DNA from: CAHJXF01 sp038254545
GTDB taxonomy: Bacteria > Pseudomonadota > Gammaproteobacteria > Burkholderiales > Burkholderiaceae_D
Reading direction: 5' to 3'
Assembly: GCA_038254545.1 (NCBI GenBank)
Contig: JBBSGB010000030.1
Coordinates: 1-42,804 of the forward strand
DNA: 42,804 nt
The translations under genes and the position numbers were made by a program. The notes below the pieces were generated by a model that was not told the DNA's origin, searched no databases, and saw nothing but the letters and a program-made list of their open reading frames with translations. This document shows, piece by piece, positions 8,607 to 15,529 of the stretch; within the stretch, counting starts at the first letter, position 1; each line of letters starts with the position of its first letter.

Positions 8607-9122
8607 ATGGCCACCACTTCCGCTGCCCTCCCCCTGCCCACCGAAGACGCACCGCCGAAGTCGGGCAAGCGCAAGCTGCTCGTCATCCTGATTGCCGTAT
8701 TCGCCGTGCTGGCCCTGGCCGGCGGCGGCGCTGCATGGTGGTTTCACCAGAAGGCCGCCGACGTCGAAGCGAAAGGCGAAGAGGGCACGAAATCGGCCAA
8801 GAAACCCGAGGGCACCAAGCCACCGGTCTTCAATACGCTGGAAGCCTTCACGGTCAACCTCGCGGGCGGCGACCACTTCCTGCAACTGGGCATCGTGCTG
8901 CAGTTGAAGGATGAAGAGACGGGCGAAAAAGTGAAGACCTGGATGCCGCAGATCCGCAGTCGCCTTCTGCTGTTGCTGTCGTCCAAGACCGCCGAAGATC
9001 TCGAAACCTCGAAGGGCAAGCAGGCGCTGGTCGAAGCGATCCTTGCCGAGACCCGCGCGCCGCTCGGCGCCGACGGCGAGAAGGTCCAGGCCGTGCTGCT
9101 CGGCTCGATGCTGGTCCAGTAG
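8607..9122 (+). CDS. fliL: Flagellar basal body-associated protein FliL
   Basis: 171 residues: a short cytoplasmic N-terminus, one membrane helix (about residues 24-46, LLVILIAVFAVLALAGGGAA) and a periplasmic domain. The domain includes FNTLEAFTVNLAGGDHFLQL and the RSRLLLLLSSKTAEDL helix typical of FliL. FliL rings surround the stators and strengthen torque. ATG 8607 is used; a TTG at 8586 would add only MILFPNA and is not needed. It heads the fliLMNOPQR operon and is followed by fliM after 32 bases. Confidence 0.96.
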   Translation: MATTSAALPLPTEDAPPKSGKRKLLVILIAVFAVLALAGGGAAWWFHQKAADVEAKGEEGTKSAKKPEGTKPPVFNTLEAFTVNLAGGDHFLQLGIVLQLKDEETGEKVKTWMPQIRSRLLLLLSSKTAEDLETSKGKQALVEAILAETRAPLGADGEKVQAVLLGSMLVQ

Positions 9123-9154
9123 TCGGACCCGTCAACTCTTTCGCACCCGTCGCC

Positions 9155-10171
9155 ATGTCCGAAGCCCAATTGTCGCAAGACGAGATCGACACGCTGCTCG
9201 ACGGCGTCGCCACCGATGCACCGGCTGCGACCCCGTGGCCGGCGCGGGATGGATCGTCCGTGGCGCCGGTCGCTAACGGCATCGGTGCAGTCGCAGGATC
9301 GTTCGACGTCGCCACGGCCGAGCGCTTCGGCAACGGCCACTTGCCGACGCTGTCACTGATCAACGAACGCTTCGTCGAATTGTTCGACACGGCGCTCTAC
9401 TCCTTCACGGGTCGGCGCGCGGTGATTGCGGCCGATGCCGCGGTCGTCACCAAGTACGCCAGCTTCGTGGGCGCGCTCTCGATTCCGTCGAGCCTGAACA
9501 TCGTTCGCATGGGTCCGTCGTGCGGCAACGCGCTGTTCGTGTTCGATGCCAGCCTGCTCTACTTCGTGATCGACAGCCTGTTCGGCGGCAACGGCACCAT
9601 GACCGCCTCGAAGGCCGGCCGCAACTTCACCACCACCGAACAGCGCCTGATCGGCCGGCTCTGCGACATCGTGTTCGCCAACTACGCGAAGGCATGGGAG
9701 TCGGTCCACCCGATGCAATTCGAATTGCTGCGTTCGGAATCCGAAGTGCGCTTCGTCAATCTGGCGGCGCCCGACGATGCGGTGCTCGCGTTCGGATTCA
9801 CGATCACCTCAGGCACGTCGACCGGCCGGTTCCAGGTATGCATGCCACTGGCCGGCATCGATCCAATCCGCGACGTGATCACGCGCGAAGTTCGCGAGAA
9901 GACCACGATGGCCGACACGCGCTGGAGCGAACGACTCGCCGCGCAGGTCTCGGCCGCCGAAGTCGAACTCGTCGCCACGCTCGCGTCGGTACCGCTCACC
10001 TGCAAGGAATTGCTGGAGATGAAGATCGGCGACGTGATCGTGCTGGACATCAAGCCCACCATCGTCGCCTCGGCCGACGGCATCCCGGTCCTGCGCTGCC
10101 GCTATGGCAATGCCGACGGGCGCTACGCGATTCGCGTCGAGGAAGTGATCGCACCGTCGTCGAACGCCTGA
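9155..10171 (+). CDS. fliM: Flagellar motor switch protein FliM
   Basis: 338 residues. FliM is the C-ring protein that binds phosphorylated CheY. The N-terminal CheY-binding peptide is present (LSQDEIDTLLDG). The CheC-like middle domain includes the LPTLSLINERFVELF and GRNFTTTEQRLIGRL segments. The SpoA-type C-terminal domain runs from about residue 255 (VELVATLASVPLTCKELLEM). No chemotaxis genes occur in the window, so its signalling partner is encoded elsewhere. Confidence 0.98.
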   Translation: MSEAQLSQDEIDTLLDGVATDAPAATPWPARDGSSVAPVANGIGAVAGSFDVATAERFGNGHLPTLSLINERFVELFDTALYSFTGRRAVIAADAAVVTKYASFVGALSIPSSLNIVRMGPSCGNALFVFDASLLYFVIDSLFGGNGTMTASKAGRNFTTTEQRLIGRLCDIVFANYAKAWESVHPMQFELLRSESEVRFVNLAAPDDAVLAFGFTITSGTSTGRFQVCMPLAGIDPIRDVITREVREKTTMADTRWSERLAAQVSAAEVELVATLASVPLTCKELLEMKIGDVIVLDIKPTIVASADGIPVLRCRYGNADGRYAIRVEEVIAPSSNA

Positions 10172-10211
10172 GCACGTCGTTCACCCTGTATTGAAATTTT
10201 CGGAGTTACCC

Positions 10212-10628
10212 ATGTCGCAACCCACCAATCACGCCGACGGTCTCGATCCTGCAAATGCCGGCGGCTGGACTGCCGCCATGGCGCAGCCCGCCGCGCAAAC
10301 CATGAATGCGACCGCCACCGAACGTCTGCTCGAAAAATTCTCGGGCGCTCCCACCAGTGGTGCGAACAACGACATCGAACTGGTGCTCGACATCCCGGTG
10401 CAACTCACGGTCGAACTCGGCCGCACGCGCATCGCGATCAAGAACATCCTGCAGCTCGCGCAAGGCTCGGTGATCGAACTCGACGGCCTGGCCGGTGAGC
10501 CGCTCGACGTGATGGTCAACGGCTGCCTGATCGCGCAAGGCGAAGTGGTGGTGGTCGGCGAACGCTTCGGCATTCGGCTGACCGACATCATCACGCCGTC
10601 CGAACGCATCCGGAAGCTCAATCGATGA
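10212..10628 (+). CDS. fliN: Flagellar motor switch protein FliN
   Basis: 138 residues, C-ring component and docking site for FliH. After a variable N-terminus, the SpoA domain (about residues 57-133) has the family features: DIPVQLTVELGRTRIAIKNI, GSVIELDGLAGEPLDVMVNG and VVVVGERFGIRLTDI. ATG 10212 is preceded by GGAG at 10202-10205; the TTG at 10191 is rejected. The stop overlaps the fliO start as ATGA. Confidence 0.97.
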   Translation: MSQPTNHADGLDPANAGGWTAAMAQPAAQTMNATATERLLEKFSGAPTSGANNDIELVLDIPVQLTVELGRTRIAIKNILQLAQGSVIELDGLAGEPLDVMVNGCLIAQGEVVVVGERFGIRLTDIITPSERIRKLNR

Positions 10629-11086
10629 AGTGTCGTATCGACGCGATCGTGCTGTTTGCCACGATCGCACTGGCCTCTTCCGTCGCGCATGCGCAGACGG
10701 CTGCACCGACCACCGTCGCCACCACGACCGCAGTCGGCGCGCCTGCTGCGTCGCCGGTCTTCGGATTGATGCAAGGTCTCTTCGGTCTCGCGGTCGTGAT
10801 CGCACTGATCTTCGTCGCAGGCTGGCTGATGAAGAAGATCGGCCCGCGTGCGCGGTCGAGCAGCATCGTGCAGGTGATCGGCGGCGCATCGGTCGGGCCG
10901 CGCGAGAAGGTTGTCGTGGTTCGCTTCGGCACGCAAACCCTGCTGCTCGGCGTAGCGCCCGGTCATGTCGGACTGCTGCACACGGCCGATGCTTCCGAGC
11001 TCGCCGATGCAGACGTTGCGGTCGCATCGACCGCCGGCACGCCGCGCTTCATCGATCGTCTTCGCGCAGCGCGGGACCATTCGTGA
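10625..11086 (+). CDS. fliO: Flagellar biosynthetic protein FliO
   Basis: 153 residues. FliO helps assemble the FliP ring of the export gate. A cleavable-looking N-terminal segment (residues 1-23, ending AHA) is followed by one membrane helix at about 50-70 (GLFGLAVVIALIFVAGWLMK), then the cytoplasmic domain with QVIGGASVGPREKVVVVRFG and LLLGVAPGHVGLLH, the recognisable FliO core. It overlaps fliN at its start and fliP at its end (GTGA), so all three are translationally coupled. Confidence 0.94.
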   Translation: MKCRIDAIVLFATIALASSVAHAQTAAPTTVATTTAVGAPAASPVFGLMQGLFGLAVVIALIFVAGWLMKKIGPRARSSSIVQVIGGASVGPREKVVVVRFGTQTLLLGVAPGHVGLLHTADASELADADVAVASTAGTPRFIDRLRAARDHS

Positions 11087-11904
11087 CGCACCCCGCATCC
11101 GCCTCCCCGGCGAAGGCCGGGGACCCAGTTGCGCGTCGCCGTATCGCACGTGCCGCAAGCGTCATAGCTGCTGCTCTGCTCGCATACACAACGCCGATCG
11201 CAGCCTTCGCGCAGCAGGCGGCCAATCTCTCGGTGATGCCGGCCCTGACCTCGACCCCGCTCGCCGGCGGCGGGCAGAGCTACTCGCTGTCGCTGCAGTT
11301 GCTGCTGCTGCTCACCGCATTGACCTTCCTGCCCGCGATCATCCTGCTGATGACCGCGTTCACGCGCATCGTGATCGTGCTGTCGCTGCTGCGTCATGCC
11401 CTGGGAACGCAGAGCTCGCCGCCCAACCAGGTGATGGTGGGCCTGGCGCTTTTCCTCACGCTGTTCGTGATGACGCCGGTGGCCGACAAGATCTACGACG
11501 AGGCCTATCTGCCGTTCTCCAAGCAGACGATCACGCAGGACGAAGCGTTGAAGCGCGCCGAAGTGCCGATCAAGGCATTCATGCTGAAGCAGACGCGCGA
11601 ACCCGACGTCGCGCTGTTCATGAAGCTCGCCAATCAACCGGCGGTGCAAAGCCCGTCGGACGTGCCGCTCAAGGTACTCATTCCGGCCTTCGTGACGAGC
11701 GAATTGAAGACTGCATTCCAGATCGGTTTCATCGTCTTCGTGCCCTTCATCATCATCGACCTGGTGGTGTCGAGCGTGCTGATGTCGATGGGGATGATGA
11801 TGCTGTCGCCCACGCTGATCTCGCTGCCGTTCAAGCTGATGCTGTTCGTGCTTGCCGACGGCTGGACCCTGCTCATCGCATCCCTCATCCAGAGCTTCTC
11901 ATGA
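11083..11904 (+). CDS. fliP: Flagellar export gate protein FliP
   Basis: 273 residues with four membrane segments. FliP forms the core pore of the export gate with FliQ and FliR. Signatures are LTFLPAIILLMTAFTRIVIV, LRHALGTQSSPPNQVMVGLAL, the loop PVADKIYDEAYLPF, and IGFIVFVPFIIIDLVVSSVL. The start is taken as GTG 11083 overlapping the fliO stop (GTGA). This places a signal peptide at about residues 22-44 after an unusual 20-residue basic prefix. Part of that prefix (SPAKAGD, residues 8-14) is encoded by a palindromic dispersed-type repeat. A later ATG at codon 54 would cut off the signal peptide and is unlikely. Confidence 0.95.
   Translation: MTHPASASPAKAGDPVARRRIARAASVIAAALLAYTTPIAAFAQQAANLSVMPALTSTPLAGGGQSYSLSLQLLLLLTALTFLPAIILLMTAFTRIVIVLSLLRHALGTQSSPPNQVMVGLALFLTLFVMTPVADKIYDEAYLPFSKQTITQDEALKRAEVPIKAFMLKQTREPDVALFMKLANQPAVQSPSDVPLKVLIPAFVTSELKTAFQIGFIVFVPFIIIDLVVSSVLMSMGMMMLSPTLISLPFKLMLFVLADGWTLLIASLIQSFS
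11104..11128 (+). repeat. Palindromic REP-like element inside the fliP leader
   Basis: TCCCCGGC-GAAG-GCCGGGGA (11104-11123) is an 8-base perfect stem with a 4-base loop, followed by CCCAG. It matches the form of short palindromic repeats scattered through many proteobacterial genomes; in other frames such elements read as peptides like PGEGRGPS, as here. Here it is translated as SPAKAGD within the FliP pre-signal region. Whether the genome carries many copies cannot be seen; no second copy lies in this window. Confidence 0.6.
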
Positions 11905-12170
11905 ACTCACAGACCGTCCTTTCGATCAGCCAGAACGCGCTGGAAACCGCGGTGCTGGTTTCCGCGCCGTTGCTCCTAACCGCGCTCATCATCGGTCTCG
12001 TGGTCAGCATCCTGCAGGCCGCCACGCAGATCAACGAAGCGACCTTGTCGTTCATTCCGAAGCTGCTGGGCGTATTCGCTGCGACCATCATCGCCGGACC
12101 GTGGATGGTGCAGGTGCTGGTGGACTACATGCAGCGCCTGTTCACCAGCATCCCGCACGTAATCGGCTAG
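11901..12170 (+). CDS. fliQ: Flagellar export gate protein FliQ
   Basis: 89 residues and two membrane helices (about 17-40 and 52-75), the normal FliQ size. FliQ subunits wrap the FliP-FliR core of the export gate. The family stretch SILQAATQINEATLSFIPKL is intact. ATG 11901 overlaps the fliP stop (ATGA), and fliR follows after 26 bases. Confidence 0.97.
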   Translation: MNSQTVLSISQNALETAVLVSAPLLLTALIIGLVVSILQAATQINEATLSFIPKLLGVFAATIIAGPWMVQVLVDYMQRLFTSIPHVIG

Positions 12171-12196
12171 CGGACCGCCGGCCGGGGCGCAACGCG

Positions 12197-12961
12197 ATGG
12201 TCCAGTTCTCCGAGGCGCAACTGCTCGCGTGGCTCGCGGCTTCGCTCTATCCCTTCTTTCGCATCGCCGCGTTGATCGGCACGGCGCCGATCATCGGCGA
12301 CGCAACCGTGCCCAGACGCGTACGCATCGGCCTCGCACTCTTCGTCACGGTGGTCGTGGCGCCGGGCGTGTCGGCGGTGCCGGACGTCGCGTTGTTGTCG
12401 GGCGAAGGTTTCCTGTTGATTGTTCGACAGATGCTGATCGGAGCGGCGATGGGCTTCTCTATGCGCCTCGCCTTTGCGGCGATCGAATACGCGGGCGATC
12501 TGATCGGTCTGCAGATGGGGCTCGGCTTCGCGCTCCTGATCGACCCCGAAACGCGCGATCAGACGCCGATGATCGGCAGCCTGCTTCGATACTTCGCGTC
12601 GCTCGCATTTCTCGCGGCGAATGGCCCGCTGATGATGATCGCGGGCGTGGCGGACAGCTTCCAATCCTTGCCGATCGCGGGGAGCGCAGGTCTCTTCGGC
12701 GACTGGAAGATGCTTGCGCTCCAGGGCAGCATGGTGTTCGGGTTGGCGCTGCACATGGCCTTGCCGGTGATCGCTGCTCTGCTCGTGACCAACGTCGCGC
12801 TCGGCGTCATGACGCGCGCCGCACCGCAGTTGAATCTCTTCTCGATCGGCTTTCCGATCACGATCAGCGTGGGATTGATCGTGCTGATCGTGAGTCTGCC
12901 GGTCATGCTGGCGATTGCGGACAGCGCGCTGATGCAGACGGCGGGGAGGCTGTTACGCTAG
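12197..12961 (+). CDS. fliR: Flagellar export gate protein FliR
   Basis: 254 residues with about six membrane segments; one copy caps the FliP/FliQ gate and contacts FlhB. Recognisable parts are FFRIAALIGTAPIIGDATVP, the AAIEYAGDLIGLQMGLGFA segment and PQLNLFSIGFPITISVGLIV near the end. ATG 12197 is chosen although its ribosome-binding site is weak; upstream codons in the same frame run through fliQ. It is the last gene of the fliL operon; a strong hairpin follows at 13005-13048. Confidence 0.96.
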   Translation: MVQFSEAQLLAWLAASLYPFFRIAALIGTAPIIGDATVPRRVRIGLALFVTVVVAPGVSAVPDVALLSGEGFLLIVRQMLIGAAMGFSMRLAFAAIEYAGDLIGLQMGLGFALLIDPETRDQTPMIGSLLRYFASLAFLAANGPLMMIAGVADSFQSLPIAGSAGLFGDWKMLALQGSMVFGLALHMALPVIAALLVTNVALGVMTRAAPQLNLFSIGFPITISVGLIVLIVSLPVMLAIADSALMQTAGRLLR

Positions 12962-13004
12962 TACGCTCATGAATAAAACGCGCAAGCAAGAATCAGAAAT
13001 GGCG

Positions 13005-13048
13005 ACGCCGGCAATCAGCCTCGCGATGCGAAGCTGAACTGCCGGCGT
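13005..13048. terminator. Long near-perfect hairpin between fliR and the small peptide gene
   Basis: Nested arms pair as ACGCCGGCA/TGCCGGCGT, TCAGC/GCTGA and TCGC/GCGA around a GAT loop: 18 paired bases with only single or double unpaired bases between blocks. It separates converging fliR and the peptide gene and could terminate both. No long T run follows in either direction, so intrinsic termination is uncertain; a processed or protein-bound structure is possible. Confidence 0.55.
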
Positions 13049-13074
13049 GGGCTTGGAAGTTGCTTTTACACTAA

Positions 13075-13197
13075 TCAGTAGTTCACCAGAGCGTTGCCGC
13101 CGCCAACATGAATCAATTCGGCCTGTTCCACAAATGCATATTGTGTGTCGATAGCCAATTCGAGAGCCAGTTCTTGGGTTTGGATGTCAGCGATCAT
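13075..13197 (-). CDS. Small peptide with double-glycine-type leader, divergent from TPR/HD-GYP gene
   Basis: Forty codons, too short for most gene callers. ATG 13197 is preceded by GGAG with seven bases between, a good ribosome-binding site. The peptide runs MIADIQTQELALELAIDTQ, then YAFVEQAELIHVGGG, then NALVNY. Measured back from the last glycine, V(-12), E(-8), L(-7), V(-4), G(-2), G(-1) fit the double-glycine leader consensus used by peptidase-containing ABC transporters; removal would leave NALVNY. No such transporter is in the window. It is divergent from a TPR protein, shares an operator-like region with it and lies in an AT-richer patch. I do not recognise it as a known family. A secreted signal or a small regulatory peptide is inference. 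Confidence 0.6.
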   Translation of the reverse strand: MIADIQTQELALELAIDTQYAFVEQAELIHVGGGNALVNY

Positions 13198-13228
13198 GAG
13201 AGTGCTCCGTGAAGTACAGATAAATTCC

Positions 13229-13262
13229 GTCAGGAACTGACACACAATGTCAGGCTGTGACA
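13229..13262. promoter_or_regulatory. Operator-like array of four TGTCA/TGACA half-sites
   Basis: Half-sites start at 13229 (GTCAG), 13238 (TGACA), 13248 (TGTCA) and 13258 (TGACA), alternating in orientation about every ten bases, so all face the same side of the helix. They form the overlapping inverted repeats GTCAG-GAA-CTGAC and TGTCA-GGCTG-TGACA. They lie 32 bases upstream of the peptide start and 37 bases upstream of the TPR/HD-GYP start, ideal for shared control of both genes. The binding protein is unknown. I see no convincing -35/-10 pair. Confidence 0.55.
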
Positions 13263-13299
13263 AAGATTACCGTAGCATCACCACATTGCGAACAACACG

Positions 13300-15339
13300 A
13301 TGGGCCATTCACAAAAATCCCACACCGAGCCGAACCGTGAAGTCATTGCGGATGCGAGGAGTTTGGAGGACGGTCACCTCAGTAATTGCCCTACCTCTTT
13401 CAAGATTCTTGAAGAGCGGGCAACTGCCGCAATGCTGGATTTCAGTGTCGAGGGTCGCGAATCACTCGATCATTTAACTTCGATCTTGATGGGGATCGAT
13501 GGCGAGTCGGATGTCGAAAAACGAATCGTAATCTTGTCGGATGCTTGTTTTTATTATGAACGCATCGGTCGCAGTTTCGACGGGATTCCACGCGGTCTAT
13601 GGGCCGTAGGGTTGGCAAGTAAATATGGGCATAAGAACCTAGAGCGACGCGCATGGAACAGTTTGAGCGCCGTATATCTTGACAGCGCGAATTTCGAGGA
13701 AGCCTGCCGATGTCTCGAACGCACGCTCTTACTGGCTCGTGAATTGGCCGTTCCATTCCTGGAATGCGTGGCTTACACGATGACAGGTGCTCTCTTGAAA
13801 GAAATGGGTCTTTACCTCGATGCGCTCGAAGTCATCGACAAAGCACTTGCTTGCAAGATTCAAACAGTCCAAGGCGAACATCTACGTTTTACCAACGCAA
13901 CCAATGGTCTCTTCTCAGCGCATCGGCTCAATAATCACGCTGCGGCGTTGAAGTACATGACCGTGGCGTGCGAAGCGATCGATAACCCCCTTGTTGATAT
14001 CGTCACACGCGCCACGTTCGAGAATGTGCGCTGCATGTACTTGCTCGCCCGCAACGACGAAGAGACCGCCGACGCGTTGATCACCGCCGCCAGGGAACGA
14101 GCCGCCGGCGTACAAAATCCCCGTGTCGAGATACTTCTGTCCACCGCTGCCGCCCTATGCGACTGGGCCAGCCGCGATCCGCTACGCGAAGCGCGCGCCA
14201 AGAAAGACCTGCGCGAACTCCACCACAAAAGCAAGCAGACACGCCTCTACCACGACGACGTATTGCGCGCGCTGGTTCAAGTGCATAGCCGGCAGCCGTC
14301 CGGCTCAGAGGCCCGCGATGATCTGGACGCCGCGATGACAGCGGCGACTTCCAGCTCCAAGGTCGGCATCGCCTACGCCAAGGAACTGGTCGAATACATC
14401 ACCAGCGTCAAGCACGCCAAGTTCTATCGCCAGATGAGCGACAAGGGCGTCACGCGTGCTGCCGACGAGACGGCGACACCAGCCGACGTGGCGTTCGATC
14501 CTTGCGCGCGCCTGCGCAACTGGCTGGCGCAGGACGTCATGACCGCGCCGGCGGCGATTGTCGGCGCCGCGTCTCCGAGCCAGGTCCGCAAGCACGATGA
14601 ATTGACCGCTGTCCACGACGACCTCGCCAAGCTGCGAACAGCGTCGATACGCAACACCATCCGCACCAACGCGTATCACACCGCCGAGAACTGGGCGCTG
14701 GCTGCCGAATTCTTCGACGACCAGACCGGCCAGCATTGTTTTCGGGTCGGCCGGCTCGCCGGGATGCTGGCGCAAGAGATCGGCATGGACCAGGAGTTTT
14801 GCGTTCGCATCGATCACGCGGCGCGCCTGCACGACATCGGCAAGATCAGCGTCAACGAGCTGATCCTGCTCAAGCCGGGTCCGCTCGATCCGAGCGAGGT
14901 CACCGCGATGCGAGCCCACGCCGAAGTGGGCGCCTTTCTCCTGCAAGGCTCCGATGACCCGACCTTGCAAATGGCTGCGATCATCGCCAGGCATCATCAC
15001 GAATGGTGGAACGGCGCCGGCTACCCCAACAACCTGTCGGGCGAGCGCATTCCTCTGGAGGCACGCATCGTCGCATTGGCCGACGTCTACGACGCCTTGA
15101 CCAACGTGCGCCCCTACAAGCGCGCTTGGTCGCACCGCGAGAGCATCGAGCAGATGGTGCTCGAGAGCGCCGGGCATTTCGATCCGCGACTGCTGCGTCC
15201 CTTCCTGAAAGTGCTCGAACGCCACGTCGGTTCCAACGCGCAACCGCCGTCGACGCAACTCCACCTGCAGGACATGGGAGCCAACGGTCTGCTCTCCTCG
15301 CGCCGCAAATTGATGGAAGCGCTCAACGCGGGTGGATGA
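13300..15339 (+). CDS. TPR-domain HD-GYP protein (probable c-di-GMP phosphodiesterase)
   Basis: 679 residues without signal peptide or membrane helix. Residues about 60-370 are helical-pair repeats of TPR type (for example SAVYLDSANFEEACRCLERT and ALLKEMGLYLDALEVIDKAL), a protein- or peptide-binding fold. Residues about 455-640 are an HD-GYP domain: HDIGK at 511-515, HHHEWWNGAGYP at 565-576 and ADVYDALTNVRPYKRAW. The metal-binding HD and GYP signatures are intact (N for D at 571 is a common variant), so hydrolysis of c-di-GMP is likely. Composition changes inside the gene: bases 13501-13560 have 24 G+C of 60, while 14041-14100 have 40 of 60. The peptide gene is divergent; a histidine kinase follows after 190 bases. 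Ligand and target are unknown. Confidence 0.88.
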   Translation: MGHSQKSHTEPNREVIADARSLEDGHLSNCPTSFKILEERATAAMLDFSVEGRESLDHLTSILMGIDGESDVEKRIVILSDACFYYERIGRSFDGIPRGLWAVGLASKYGHKNLERRAWNSLSAVYLDSANFEEACRCLERTLLLARELAVPFLECVAYTMTGALLKEMGLYLDALEVIDKALACKIQTVQGEHLRFTNATNGLFSAHRLNNHAAALKYMTVACEAIDNPLVDIVTRATFENVRCMYLLARNDEETADALITAARERAAGVQNPRVEILLSTAAALCDWASRDPLREARAKKDLRELHHKSKQTRLYHDDVLRALVQVHSRQPSGSEARDDLDAAMTAATSSSKVGIAYAKELVEYITSVKHAKFYRQMSDKGVTRAADETATPADVAFDPCARLRNWLAQDVMTAPAAIVGAASPSQVRKHDELTAVHDDLAKLRTASIRNTIRTNAYHTAENWALAAEFFDDQTGQHCFRVGRLAGMLAQEIGMDQEFCVRIDHAARLHDIGKISVNELILLKPGPLDPSEVTAMRAHAEVGAFLLQGSDDPTLQMAAIIARHHHEWWNGAGYPNNLSGERIPLEARIVALADVYDALTNVRPYKRAWSHRESIEQMVLESAGHFDPRLLRPFLKVLERHVGSNAQPPSTQLHLQDMGANGLLSSRRKLMEALNAGG

Positions 15340-15340
15340 A

Positions 15341-15364
15341 AGGACGTTGCCTGGCAAACGTCCT
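15341..15364 (+). terminator. Hairpin directly after the TPR/HD-GYP stop
   Basis: AGGACGTT and AACGTCCT form a perfect 8-base stem with an 8-base loop beginning two bases after the stop codon. No T run follows. It is probably a terminator or 3'-end stabiliser, separating this gene from the histidine kinase. Confidence 0.5.
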
Positions 15365-15439
15365 ACCGTAGGCTCGCGCATTGCAGACAAACGCTGCGCG
15401 TGAACGGTGCGCGCAGGACACAAGGCGCGCGTTGCTGCG

Positions 15440-15448
15440 TGCTAACAT
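15440..15448 (+). promoter_or_regulatory. Candidate extended -10 promoter of the histidine kinase operon
   Basis: TGCTAACAT is an extended -10 (TGn plus TAACAT, one mismatch from TATAAT), 81 bases before the kinase start. No good -35 box is present at 17 bases, which is tolerated by extended -10 promoters. It is supported by the preceding terminator-like hairpin. Confidence 0.35.
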
Positions 15449-15529
15449 CGCCCGCCTTGCAAAGCCGGTCCCGCATCAGCATCCGTTCGCGGCGCCAATC
15501 CAGCACGAGCGTTCGCATTTCGTGAGTCC

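Noticed and set aside
13198..13263. Extending the small peptide upstream to a TTG at 13263
   Set aside because: ATG 13197 has a good ribosome-binding site; the extension runs through the operator array.
13247..13477. 76-codon plus frame over the start of the TPR/HD-GYP gene
   Set aside because: Out-of-frame overlap with a better supported gene and no ribosome-binding site.
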